Source of the DNA: Planctomycetota bacterium | Lineage (GTDB): Bacteria; Planctomycetota; Phycisphaerae; WQYP01 | DNA length: 11,439 nt | Assembly (NCBI GenBank): GCA_021785155.1 | Contig: JAJYGE010000206.1 | Coordinates: forward strand, 1 to 11,439 | Direction: 5' to 3' | Part shown: positions 1 to 7,249 of the stretch, in pieces | How the letters are laid out: the number at the start of each line of letters is the position of its first letter | Position numbering within the stretch: the stretch's first letter is position 1 | Translations under genes and position numbers: made by a program | The notes under the pieces: generated by a model | What the model was told of the DNA's origin: nothing | What the model saw: only the letters and a program-made list of their open reading frames with translations | Database searches by the model: none

Positions 1-485
1 CGGGTGGAACAGGGCACTAGTTTGACATCCAGCATATATATTTCAGCCTGCTCACTGAGCATAGCCAAAATATTTTGCACCTCCTTCCAGCGCGTGCCGA
101 ATTGTTCCTGCTTTTCGTGATGCCAATATTCCATCGTCTCGGGTGGAAATTCCGGCGGCCAATCCAGATAAGCGCCGGCAAAATCCAATAGAAATGGCGG
201 GGTGACAATGGCCATTTCGATGACCCACAACGTATCATCACAACCAATGTATTGCGGAACATGGTGGCCGCAAATCTCGGATATATTCCGCTCACGCAGC
301 CGGTTGTAACAAGCCAGTTCGCGGGTGTATGATGTATCGGTGTTGTGTGCCTTGATCGCGGTTCGACCGCTGCTGGAAAGAACGCATCCATGCAGCCCGC
401 GGCCTAATGCGTCGCGGATTTTGAGACCTCGCACGGATGCGTAAGCCCAGGCGCGCTCATCCGCATTTTTCGGAGTCGATTCCAT
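1..485 (-). CDS. Kinase-like protein, N-terminal part (runs off the window)
   Basis: An open frame on the minus strand starts at ATG 485-483 and stays open for 161 codons to the window edge, so the C-terminal part is missing. The visible part reads like the N-lobe and start of the C-lobe of a protein-kinase fold. It has a glycine-rich loop LGRGLHGCV at residues 27-35, an AIKAH motif with a candidate ATP-binding lysine at 45, a RELACY segment with a possible partner glutamate at 56, a hinge-like VIEMAIVTPP at 88-97, and a catalytic-loop-like YMLDVK at 150-155 (Asp153, Lys155). The signature FAGAYLDWPPEF (102-113) matches, from memory, a family of uncharacterised kinase-like bacterial proteins. 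Those continue with a DVKPxN or DVNPGN type loop, whereas this one reads DVKLVPCS. GTG at residue 18 is an alternative start. It diverges from the small gene beginning at 484. Substrate unknown; no link to CRISPR is visible. Confidence 0.7.
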   Translation of the reverse strand, partial: MESTPKNADERAWAYASVRGLKIRDALGRGLHGCVLSSSGRTAIKAHNTDTSYTRELACYNRLRERNISEICGHHVPQYIGCDDTLWVIEMAIVTPPFLLDFAGAYLDWPPEFPPETMEYWHHEKQEQFGTRWKEVQNILAMLSEQAEIYMLDVKLVPCST

Positions 486-757
486 GTTGAACTCTCGCAC
501 AGGCGACGCTCCAGCTTATTCTTCGGGTGCTTTCTCGGCAGCCGTTCGCATCGAATTGCTGATCTCCGGGGAAAGTGTTCCAGTTGCACAAATCGGACAT
601 GACCGGCTTTTTTTTTGACAAGCCAGTCACCTTCGCGGACCGCACTGGTGAGGTCATTGTAACCATTGATGAAACACCTCAACGTTGGCGAGTGAAACTT
701 CACCCCAGCCCGCAGCCATCCCGCATCCTGTCCGCGGACTTTGAGCCAATGAATTAA
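484..757 (+). pseudogene. Small hypothetical protein, about 90 aa, frame broken in a T run
   Basis: ATG 484 opens a frame of 44 codons that hits TGA at 616-618, directly after a run of nine T (608-616). If the run had eight T, the frame would continue into the next one and end at 757, giving one 90-residue protein. The first half contains VRIELLISGESVPVAQIG (residues 21-38) and the second DKPVTFADRTGEVIVTIDE, followed by QRWRVKL. The two halves fit together as one small beta-rich domain, and I have the impression of similar small hypothetical proteins in environmental bacteria, but I cannot name a function. The extra T is either a homopolymer sequencing error, a real inactivating mutation, or slippage. 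Its ATG overlaps the ATG of the divergent kinase-like gene (CATG at 483-486), so each gene's ribosome binding site would lie inside the other. One of the two starts may therefore be misplaced. Confidence 0.5.
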
Positions 758-789
758 CTTGGCTCATAAAAGAATGATAGCACCTTAAA

Positions 790-862
790 GCACATAATTC
801 AAATGTTAATTATGTTTGGAGGTTAAAGGAACTTTTTCTATATTTGACATATCGCACATAAT
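790..862. promoter_or_regulatory. Operator-like half-sites upstream of cas3
   Basis: ACATAATT at 792-799 and AATTATGT at 808-815 are perfect 8-bp inverted arms separated by 8 bp. A direct repeat of the left arm, GCACATAAT, occurs at 790-798 and again at 854-862. The second copy lies inside the 18-bp spacer between the -35 and -10 boxes of the cas3 promoter. This arrangement would suit a dimeric DNA-binding regulator controlling the cas promoter. The region is AT-rich, so chance similarity cannot be excluded. Confidence 0.35.
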
Positions 863-873
863 ACCGCTATACT
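844..873 (+). promoter_or_regulatory. Probable sigma-70-type promoter of the cas effector operon
   Basis: TTGACA (844-849) and TATACT (868-873) are separated by 18 bp, close to the housekeeping consensus. Transcription would start near 880, leaving a 5' leader of about 160 nt before the cas3 ATG at 1039. It is the best promoter match seen in the window and precedes the four-gene effector operon. Confidence 0.65.
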
Positions 874-896
874 TTAGTTGTGCAGTGCAGAAAGGT

Positions 897-1064
897 ATGG
901 CAATGCGAAGTTACATGGCCGGAAAAAAGTACGCCAACCATGACTAACCTCCACGCCAGGCAACCCCGTTTGCCAAGGTGTACCATGCAGCGCATAATGC
1001 CGACGCAGTCGCAAAGAAAATAAAGTCAGGATCAACCGATGACGGATTTCGGGAAGATGTTTGA
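897..1064 (+). other. Leader region with possible short reading frames or a gene relic
   Basis: Between the promoter and cas3 one frame reads ATG (897), 16 codons, TAA (945-947), and then stays open to TGA 1062-1064. The second part includes ATPFAKVYHAAHNADAVAKK, which looks protein-like, so this may be a decayed small gene. In another frame, ATG 940 gives a 27-codon frame ending at 1023. An internal ATG at 985 in that frame has AAGGTG just upstream and would make a 12-residue peptide. None has independent support. A short hairpin GGCAA/TTGCC lies near 959-974. Confidence 0.2.
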
Positions 1065-3831
1065 GGCGCTTACGGGATATAAACCGTTGCGGTGGCAGTG
1101 TCGGCTTTATGACGAGTGGTTGGCTGGTGACGTAAAGCCCGTTATCGATTTGCCCACCGGCATGGGCAAAACGAACGTCATGGCAATCTGGCTTATTGCG
1201 CGTGCGAAGCAATTGGCCGAAAAAAGTCCGAATCTACTTCCCACCCGTTTGGTCTACGTTGTTGATCGGCGCACTGTCGTTGACCAGGCAACCGATATCG
1301 CGATGGATATTGCATTTTTGCTGGCACATTTAGATGCGAAGGGATTTGTAGAAACGGCTAAACGGAAGCCGCAATTAGTTGAACGGAAGCAGAAATTTGC
1401 AAATGTCTTGATCGAAATTTGCCATCGGCTTGGGCTGGCGGAAGGTTTGGCCGTTTCCACCCTCCGTGGCCAGTTTGCCGATAATCGCGATTGGGTTCGC
1501 GACCTATCCAAGCCTGCGATCATCATTGGTACGGTGGATATGATCGGCAGTCGCTTGCTTTTCAGCGGTTATCGCAGCTCCTATAGAAAGCGCCCGCTGG
1601 ACGCCGGACTGCTGGGGCAGGATTCACTTTTGATCCTGGACGAGGCCCACCTTAGCGAGCCGTTTGCAAAATTGGTGCGTGATATTGGCAGCGATGGCTC
1701 GTTCCAACATGGGCATGGTAAGCCGATGCGGGTAGTCCGCATGTCCGCGACCGTAGGCAAGGATCGCGAATCCGCATTCCAACTCACGCCGGCCGACCTG
1801 GATGGCGACAAGGAGAGCAACGTTATTGTCAAACGTTACCATGCGGAAAAGCATCTGCACTTGCACGAACCCGTTGCGGATGTGAACGCTGATATTGTAA
1901 AGAAGGTGGCGGAACTCGCGAAGGATAACTCCCGCATTGTAATCTTCGTGCGATCCCCGGATGATGCCACCAAAATAGCCGATACAATCAAGAAAATCCG
2001 CGGCAAAGAAAACAAACCCGCCGAGCGCGTAGTCGAAATTCTTACCGGCACGATGCGTGGCCTAGAACGCGATGAACTGATAAACACACCGGTAATGCAA
2101 CGATTTTTAAATCCCGAGAATCGAGCCAATGGGGCTCCGGCCATTCTCGTTTCCACCAGTGCCGGCGAAGTAGGCTTCGATCTCAACGCCGATCACCTTG
2201 TATGCGATTCCGCTCCGTTGGACTCCATAATTCAGCGGCTTGGGCGTGTGAATCGCCGCGGCAACGATGTCGCGGAGGTGCACCTTTTCGCCGGTAAGCC
2301 AAAAGAGGGAAAGAAAAAATCGCGCGAAAACAAAGAGCAAGCCAGTGCCCCTGCACACACCTATGACACCGCCTCAACCAAAACGCTTGAAATCCTTAAG
2401 CAGCTTCCAAAACATCCCGGTGGCTCACTGGACGCCAGCCCGAAAGCATTTGCCGATCTGGAAAAACCTGACGACGCGCTGACGCCTAAACCTAAAATCG
2501 TTGAAGTGGCCGACATTCTCCTTGATGCCTGGTCCATGACCACCATCGCGGAACCCATGCCGGGCCGACCACCGGTGGCCGATTGGCTGCGCGGCATTTC
2601 CGTTGACCTTCCGGAAACCACCATCGCCTGGCGGGCGGAACTGGATGTGCCTGGATTCGGTGATCTGAACATTGATGATATCGAGGAATGGTTTGATGCC
2701 CACCGCGTGCTGCCGCATGAAACGCTGACCATTCCAACGGATAAGGCAGCGAATCTGTTGTCGGAGCGGTGGGCAAAATTGGGCGACAAGCTCCAGAAAG
2801 ATACCGCGAACCTCCCCTGCGTGATCAATCAAGGCGGACTGCGGGTCATCAAGATCAAGGAATTAATGCAACGCCTTGAAAAGAAGCAAGTACGGGATAT
2901 TCTCAACGCTGACATCATTCTTCCCGCATCTTTCGGCGGCATTGAACGCAGACGCGGCTTGCTGGATTCAGCGGCACCAAATCCGAAACCGGATTCCAAC
3001 GCCGAAATAGTCGCAAAGGCCCCAGATGTGGCCGACGAACAACTACCAGAAACCGACCGCCGGTATCGGCGGATCAAAGTGGGCGAATCAGTGGAAGCGC
3101 TTTGCGGCGAAAAACCGAAGGATTCTGATGATTATTCCGAGTTCGTGCTGGAACTGCCATCGTCTGACGATTCCGTGCGCCAGCTTATCAGCATGGTGCC
3201 AAAACGTGAACGTCCAGAACTTGGACTACAAAAGCGGGGGCCCACGGATCACGTCGCCGCAGTCGAGAAGCAGGCATGCTTGAGGGGTTCAATTTCGCAG
3301 GCCGGTCCGAGGCTCACGGATCACGTCGCCGCGGTCGAGAAACATGCCAACGAAATCGCCAAAAATCTTGGGCTGGAAGCACCCATTGCCGCCGCCCTTC
3401 AATTAGCAGCGAAATGGCACGACCAAGGCAAGAAGCGTGAAATATGGCAAAGCGCCGTCAATGGCAGCATGGAGGATCCACTGGCGAAGTCCGGCGGACG
3501 CATGCGCTTCATTGCCGGCAATTATCGCCATGAGTTCGGTTCCCTGCGCGAGTTTAGCGACGGCCATGGCGAAAATCCTGACCCGGAAATATTCGACCTT
3601 GCGGCACACCTGATCGCCACGCACCATGGCCGCTCGCGGCCACACTTTCCCAAAGGCGGATTTGATCCGTATGCCCGCGCAAAATCGCCTGAAATAGCCA
3701 CCGAAGCGATGCGTCGATTTGCGCGATTGCAGCGCAAATATGGCCATTGGCGGTTAGCATGGCTGGAAAATTTACTGCGTTGCGCCGATGCGCTGGCCTC
3801 GGCGGAAGACAACGGGGGGAAAAATAAGTGA
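1039..3831 (+). CDS. cas3: Cas3 helicase-nuclease, type I-G (I-U), C-terminal HD domain
   Basis: This 930-residue protein is the ATP-dependent helicase and nuclease recruited by the crRNA effector complex to unwind and degrade target DNA. The helicase comes first: Walker A PTGMGKT (39-45), motif Ia VYVVDRRTVVDQ (72-83), GTVDMIGSRLLFSGY (164-178), DEAH box (201-204), SAT (236-238), motif V near STSAGEVGFDL (372-382) and motif VI QRLGRVNRRG (399-408). The HD nuclease domain is C-terminal: His762 in TDHVAAVEK, His794-Asp795 in KWHDQGK, and His857, His862, His863, His869 in the HLIATHHGRSRPH stretch. HD after helicase, instead of before it, is typical of this subtype. AGGA at 1028-1031, 7 nt before ATG 1039, supports the start. 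A lysine-rich segment lies near 420-435. The segment TDHVAAVEK occurs twice, 24 residues apart (see the repeat at 3244). The stop overlaps the GTG start of csb3. Confidence 0.95.
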   Translation: MTDFGKMFEALTGYKPLRWQCRLYDEWLAGDVKPVIDLPTGMGKTNVMAIWLIARAKQLAEKSPNLLPTRLVYVVDRRTVVDQATDIAMDIAFLLAHLDAKGFVETAKRKPQLVERKQKFANVLIEICHRLGLAEGLAVSTLRGQFADNRDWVRDLSKPAIIIGTVDMIGSRLLFSGYRSSYRKRPLDAGLLGQDSLLILDEAHLSEPFAKLVRDIGSDGSFQHGHGKPMRVVRMSATVGKDRESAFQLTPADLDGDKESNVIVKRYHAEKHLHLHEPVADVNADIVKKVAELAKDNSRIVIFVRSPDDATKIADTIKKIRGKENKPAERVVEILTGTMRGLERDELINTPVMQRFLNPENRANGAPAILVSTSAGEVGFDLNADHLVCDSAPLDSIIQRLGRVNRRGNDVAEVHLFAGKPKEGKKKSRENKEQASAPAHTYDTASTKTLEILKQLPKHPGGSLDASPKAFADLEKPDDALTPKPKIVEVADILLDAWSMTTIAEPMPGRPPVADWLRGISVDLPETTIAWRAELDVPGFGDLNIDDIEEWFDAHRVLPHETLTIPTDKAANLLSERWAKLGDKLQKDTANLPCVINQGGLRVIKIKELMQRLEKKQVRDILNADIILPASFGGIERRRGLLDSAAPNPKPDSNAEIVAKAPDVADEQLPETDRRYRRIKVGESVEALCGEKPKDSDDYSEFVLELPSSDDSVRQLISMVPKRERPELGLQKRGPTDHVAAVEKQACLRGSISQAGPRLTDHVAAVEKHANEIAKNLGLEAPIAAALQLAAKWHDQGKKREIWQSAVNGSMEDPLAKSGGRMRFIAGNYRHEFGSLREFSDGHGENPDPEIFDLAAHLIATHHGRSRPHFPKGGFDPYARAKSPEIATEAMRRFARLQRKYGHWRLAWLENLLRCADALASAEDNGGKNK
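3244..3344 (+). repeat. In-frame duplicated segment in the HD region of cas3
   Basis: The 29-nt stretches 3244-3272 and 3316-3344 match except at two positions and are offset by exactly 72 nt. Both encode TDHVAAVEK, followed by Gln in the first copy and His in the second. The 24-residue offset keeps the frame, so Cas3 carries an extra copy of the first-histidine segment of its HD domain. The intervening residues (CLRGSISQAGPRL) look unlike the rest of the domain. Confidence 0.8.
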
Positions 3832-4652
3832 GTAATCCAAAGCCCAACATCACCGTCCCAGTCGACCTGACCAACCCCGGCCAATTTTTCGCCTGTTGCG
3901 GATTACTGGAACTGGCCGACCGCCTCTGGCCGGGAGCGGAGGGGTGGTTTGACAAGCAGCAGTTCAGGCTATGGTTCGCGGGCAGCATTTCCGATTTGCT
4001 TTTAAGGGTTATTATGGATCCGCCGGTGGAGCTTGCCCATATTTCCAACGACCTAACCGTGCGACCGATTATCGCCCCGCTGGCAGTGATCTTGGATGGT
4101 GGAGCGCTACGGCCGGTCATCTTAGATTTTTGGGTGCGAGCCAGCTTGCAGCAGGGACAAATACAAGCGGTTGGAAACACACCTTGGAATCTGTGGTCGG
4201 GGCAACAGACCCCGTTCCGTATTTGGGAGCAACTGCGGACTGCACTACGAGTGATTGTATCAGGAATGAACGGCACGGACGATTCCGTGGATATCTTTAA
4301 CAACGTGATGCCCCTGACTGGTCGCTTTGGGTTCGATTCCGCCGCAGCCTGGAAGGCCCAGGATTTGGGTTTTTCACCAAACACCCAGGGGATGGCAGTG
4401 GATTCCTCCCCCGCGACGGAACTATTGGCGGCAATCGGACTCCAGCGATTCCGTCCTAGGAGATTAGCGAAGGAGGGAGCGTTTTCTTATTCGACTTGGC
4501 CGGAACCTGCATCCCCTATGATTGCATCAGCCGCTTCATGTGGCGCTATTGGGTCAGAAGGAAGCACCTACAAATTTGAGATAAATTCGCGCGGCCAGTA
4601 TGCCGCATTTGGAACAGCAACACCTATACAAGGAGATTTACACAATGTCTGA
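3828..4652 (+). CDS. csb3: Csb3, Cas8-like subunit of the type I-G/I-U effector (Cas8u2)
   Basis: A 274-residue protein starts at GTG 3828, overlapping the cas3 stop by 4 nt, with a G-rich ribosome binding site (GGGGGGA, about 8 nt upstream). Near its N-terminus it has DLTNPGQFFACCGLLEL (13-29), the pattern I associate with the Csb3 family. Near the C-terminus, TELLAAIGLQRFRPR (197-211) is another family-like motif. Csb3 takes the place of the large Csx17 protein in one branch of this subtype and is regarded as a candidate Cas8-type subunit, helping target recognition or complex assembly. That role is established only by classification, not by anything visible in these residues. The last 8 nt overlap the csb1 start, implying translational coupling. 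No Csx17 or other Cas8 is present in the window, so this is the only candidate for that role. The name rests on motif memory and gene position. Confidence 0.8.
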   Translation: MSNPKPNITVPVDLTNPGQFFACCGLLELADRLWPGAEGWFDKQQFRLWFAGSISDLLLRVIMDPPVELAHISNDLTVRPIIAPLAVILDGGALRPVILDFWVRASLQQGQIQAVGNTPWNLWSGQQTPFRIWEQLRTALRVIVSGMNGTDDSVDIFNNVMPLTGRFGFDSAAAWKAQDLGFSPNTQGMAVDSSPATELLAAIGLQRFRPRRLAKEGAFSYSTWPEPASPMIASAASCGAIGSEGSTYKFEINSRGQYAAFGTATPIQGDLHNV

Positions 4653-5778
4653 CGTGAAGATCGAACAACACGACAACTGGCTGAAGGAGGACGGGCCGGT
4701 AGCACTGGTAATCCGGCAATACCTTGTACCGGCTACTCAACCGGACGACATAATTTTTCCACCCAGCTACGCAAACCCGTCGCAGAAACCGGGGGATCCC
4801 CCGGTTTACAACATCGATGGTGACGGGGCCGCCTCCGTATGCGTGCTTGACAGCATCCCATCCCAGGCGAACCGCCTGGAGCCGATGTTTGCTTCCGACA
4901 GGTACAAAACGCTGGTTCCCCAGGTCCAAATTAAATTCAAAGATGGATTGATTCGCAACCTGTTGGAGATCGGCCATCGCATTGCCGACGCCGCATTCCG
5001 TGGCACCGAACTTGGGCCTACCATTAAGGGTGCACTCGCAGATTTCGGAAAACATAATGCCGTCACTCTCGCAAAACTCGCACCAACATCCTTGGTCTTC
5101 GGCGCGTGGGATTCGCGTGACAGCCAAATCAAGATTCCACGACTTATCAATTCGATTATTCGGGCCAGAAACGTGGTTCAACTCAGGCGCTCGGCCCAGT
5201 ACACTCCCGCTATCAACTACCAACGCGAAGAACTTCTGCCGGACGGCCTTGCGGAAAAACCGGCCGATGTTGGTTTGGCCGATGTGCCAGTGCACGTGAT
5301 AGGAGGGGTACAGGTCAACGGTGAAATCGTCCGCGACGCCTCCCTAAATCTAGCCTCTTTACGTTGCCTGCGCGGCCCTACATCCGAAGAGACACCGAAG
5401 CTGCAACGTTACATCCTCGGGTTGTGTCTCATCGCGATGGCCGCCGAACCGGATCTGAATTTGCGGCAGGGTTGCCTGCTGACGCTGAACTCGGAAAAGC
5501 CATCTTCCTCGCAACTCGTAGCGCGCAGTGGCCGACGCACAGACTACAAGCTTGACCCCGCAAATGTGCTCGGCTTCGCGCAGATTGCCGCAAAACAGTT
5601 TGGCGTAGCACAAGACTACCCAGCGCCAATCGCCTTTGACCCTAAAACGCTTAAGGATTGGCTCGACGCGGACAAGAGCGATAAGAAGAAGAAAAAGGAT
5701 AAGAGGGCCAAGACAATCGCCGATTCCGGCAGCGTTCCTCCCGAAGGCACCAGTTCTAATGTCGAGGCAGCCCCTTGA
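4645..5778 (+). CDS. csb1: Csb1, Cas7-family backbone subunit (GSU0053 type)
   Basis: Csb1 is the Cas7-like RNA-binding protein that polymerises along the crRNA spacer in type I-G complexes. I chose ATG 4645 because AAGGAG at 4630-4635 sits 9 nt upstream; an in-frame ATG at 4600 would add 15 residues inside csb3 without such a site. The protein is 377 residues. Recognisable segments are SIPSQANRLEP (70-80), HRIADAAFRGTE (111-122), PTSLVFGAWDSR (147-158) and RSAQYTPAINY (182-192), which are characteristic of the family. The C-terminal 35 or so residues form a low-complexity tail, first lysine-rich (DKKKKKDKR) and then rich in Ser, Pro and Glu, probably disordered. A perfect 22-bp palindrome lies at codons 48-55. 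The gene overlaps csb3 by 8 nt and csb2 by 4 nt, so subunit ratios are probably set at translation. Confidence 0.92.
   Translation: MSDVKIEQHDNWLKEDGPVALVIRQYLVPATQPDDIIFPPSYANPSQKPGDPPVYNIDGDGAASVCVLDSIPSQANRLEPMFASDRYKTLVPQVQIKFKDGLIRNLLEIGHRIADAAFRGTELGPTIKGALADFGKHNAVTLAKLAPTSLVFGAWDSRDSQIKIPRLINSIIRARNVVQLRRSAQYTPAINYQREELLPDGLAEKPADVGLADVPVHVIGGVQVNGEIVRDASLNLASLRCLRGPTSEETPKLQRYILGLCLIAMAAEPDLNLRQGCLLTLNSEKPSSSQLVARSGRRTDYKLDPANVLGFAQIAAKQFGVAQDYPAPIAFDPKTLKDWLDADKSDKKKKKDKRAKTIADSGSVPPEGTSSNVEAAP
4786..4807. repeat. Perfect 22-bp palindrome inside csb1
   Basis: The 11-nt arm AAACCGGGGGA is followed with no spacer by its exact reverse complement. It encodes Lys-Pro-Gly-Asp-Pro-Pro-Val around codons 48-54 of csb1 and could fold as a GC-rich hairpin in the mRNA about 140 nt after the start codon. 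Confidence 0.9.
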
Positions 5779-7214
5779 CCAAATTCCTCCACATCACCGT
5801 CCACTGGCTGGACGACCGTTACCACGGCCTGCTGGGCCACGACGGGCCGCCGGAGTGGCCGCCATCGCCCTACCGGCTGTTTCAGGCGCTGGTGGCCGGT
5901 GCCGCACGCGCTGGTAAGCTTGATAAACTGGCTCAACCACTTCGCTGGCTGGAATTGCAGGCTCCGCCGATCATTATCACGCCGCCTTCAACACCCGGCC
6001 AAATCATCACCCGATATGTCCCCAACAATGATGGCGATAAGAAACCGGACCGGCAGGATCGCCTGACCGGGAAAACCTTCCGCCCCACGATCATGCTTGC
6101 CGATCCGGTGGTTCACTACCTCTGGGAATATGATGCCGCCGCCGGGGAAATCGATGGCATCATTGAGGCGGCGCGATCTCTAATCTGCCTCGGCTTGGGC
6201 ATTGATATGGCGTTCGCCGACGCCCGCTCCATTACGGAAGAACAGGTTGGCACCATCAACGGGATTCGCTGGCTGCCCAAGGCCGGCACCTTCCGCGATG
6301 AGGGCATGCTTCGCGTTCCGCGCGATCAATCGCTTAGCGACCTGCTGCACGCCCATCAGTCCGCGCTCGAACGCATCGGAAATGACGGTATTCTCAGATC
6401 GGTGCGAAAGCCAATGGCTTTTGATACCGTTCTTTATACCAGTTCCGAACGGCCACTTGGAAGACCCTATGAATGTTTTATCCTCTGCGACGCGGAAGGT
6501 GACTTTTCGCCGGAACCGCAGGCTAAATTAATCCACGTCGCCGGCATGGTTCGGCACGCCGGAATCAGTGCAATGGAAGCGTATCCGCCCGGTGTTCCCG
6601 ACCCCGCGAAATGGATTGAAACGTTCGTGGCCGGGCACCGCAATGGCAACGACGATCATAAACAATTTTCATATATACCACTGCCCTCCATCGGACACGA
6701 ACACGCCGATTGCAATATTCGCCGCGTGATGATCGTCGCGCCTTTCGGAGAAGATGCCAACCTTGCACATCTTGCTGAACAACTTGATGGCCACACTTTG
6801 AAACGCGAGGGGGGCGGCATCGCCCCGATCCTCCACCGCTTGCGTGGTGTAACCGCGCAATACATCAAGCAATCTAATGTCTGGGCAACGGTTACTCCCA
6901 TCATTCTTCCTGGCCATGACGATCATAAGCCAGCCAAAACTAAAAAGTTGCTGGAAACCGCATTGCGGCAAAGCGGTATTGAACAGCCCTGTGAATTCAC
7001 ATGGAGTGCCGTGCCTAATTTTCCGCACTGCCTGCCCGCATATAAACATGACCGCCAGGGCCGTCATATCGGCTACTTCCGGCCGGACCATCTGGACAGG
7101 TTCACTTTGGTTCACGCCCGTCTGACATTCCCAACCCGCGTCCCCGGCCCCATCATCATTGGTGCCGGGCGGCATTGTGGATTCGGGGTTTGTGCCGCCG
7201 TTGACCGGCAATGA
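5775..7214 (+). CDS. csb2: Csb2, Cas5-Cas6 fusion (GSU0054 type)
   Basis: Csb2 combines a Cas5-like N-terminal domain, which caps the crRNA 5' end, with a Cas6-like C-terminal domain, which cuts repeats in the precursor transcript. The 479-residue frame starts at TTG 5775 inside the csb1 stop (TTGA overlap); GAGG at 5764-5767 lies 7 nt upstream. The N-terminus (FLHITVHWLDDRYHG, then EWPPSPYRLFQALVAG at 27-42) is typical of the family. The C-terminal RVPGPIIIGAGRHCGFGVC (455-473) contains the glycine-rich loop of Cas6-type RAMP proteins. His467 next to that loop is a candidate catalytic or RNA-contacting residue, by inference only. No other cas6 is seen, so this protein must process the array. 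It is the last gene of the effector operon: the REP-like element begins at the base after its stop. Confidence 0.93.
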   Translation: MTKFLHITVHWLDDRYHGLLGHDGPPEWPPSPYRLFQALVAGAARAGKLDKLAQPLRWLELQAPPIIITPPSTPGQIITRYVPNNDGDKKPDRQDRLTGKTFRPTIMLADPVVHYLWEYDAAAGEIDGIIEAARSLICLGLGIDMAFADARSITEEQVGTINGIRWLPKAGTFRDEGMLRVPRDQSLSDLLHAHQSALERIGNDGILRSVRKPMAFDTVLYTSSERPLGRPYECFILCDAEGDFSPEPQAKLIHVAGMVRHAGISAMEAYPPGVPDPAKWIETFVAGHRNGNDDHKQFSYIPLPSIGHEHADCNIRRVMIVAPFGEDANLAHLAEQLDGHTLKREGGGIAPILHRLRGVTAQYIKQSNVWATVTPIILPGHDDHKPAKTKKLLETALRQSGIEQPCEFTWSAVPNFPHCLPAYKHDRQGRHIGYFRPDHLDRFTLVHARLTFPTRVPGPIIIGAGRHCGFGVCAAVDRQ

Positions 7215-7249
7215 GAAAAAATCACCAGCGGCATAAATGCCGGCGCTAA
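7215..7249 (-). repeat. REP-like palindromic element, copy a
   Basis: Read on the minus strand, the core at 7246-7229 fits GCGCCGRYATTTATGYCG, followed by CTGGTGATTTTTT. GGCAT-AA-ATGCC gives a short hairpin. It fills the gap between the csb2 stop (7212-7214) and the transposase stop (7248-7246). The T-rich side could also help end transcription of the transposase. It is inverted relative to copies b and c. Confidence 0.65.

Noticed and set aside
17..391. A 124-codon minus frame at the window start
   Set aside because: It is in the wrong frame; the neighbouring minus frame (485 to 1) shows kinase-like motifs throughout.
404..703. A 99-codon minus frame upstream of the kinase-like gene
   Set aside because: It lies opposite the better supported small plus-strand gene (484-757) and overlaps the kinase-like gene in another frame.
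3554..4384. A 276-codon minus frame opposite the cas3 and csb3 junction
   Set aside because: It is antisense to two recognised cas genes and shows no motifs; long shadow frames are common at this GC content.
4600..4644. A 15-residue N-terminal extension of csb1 from ATG 4600
   Set aside because: It lies wholly inside csb3 and lacks a ribosome binding site, while ATG 4645 has AAGGAG at proper spacing.
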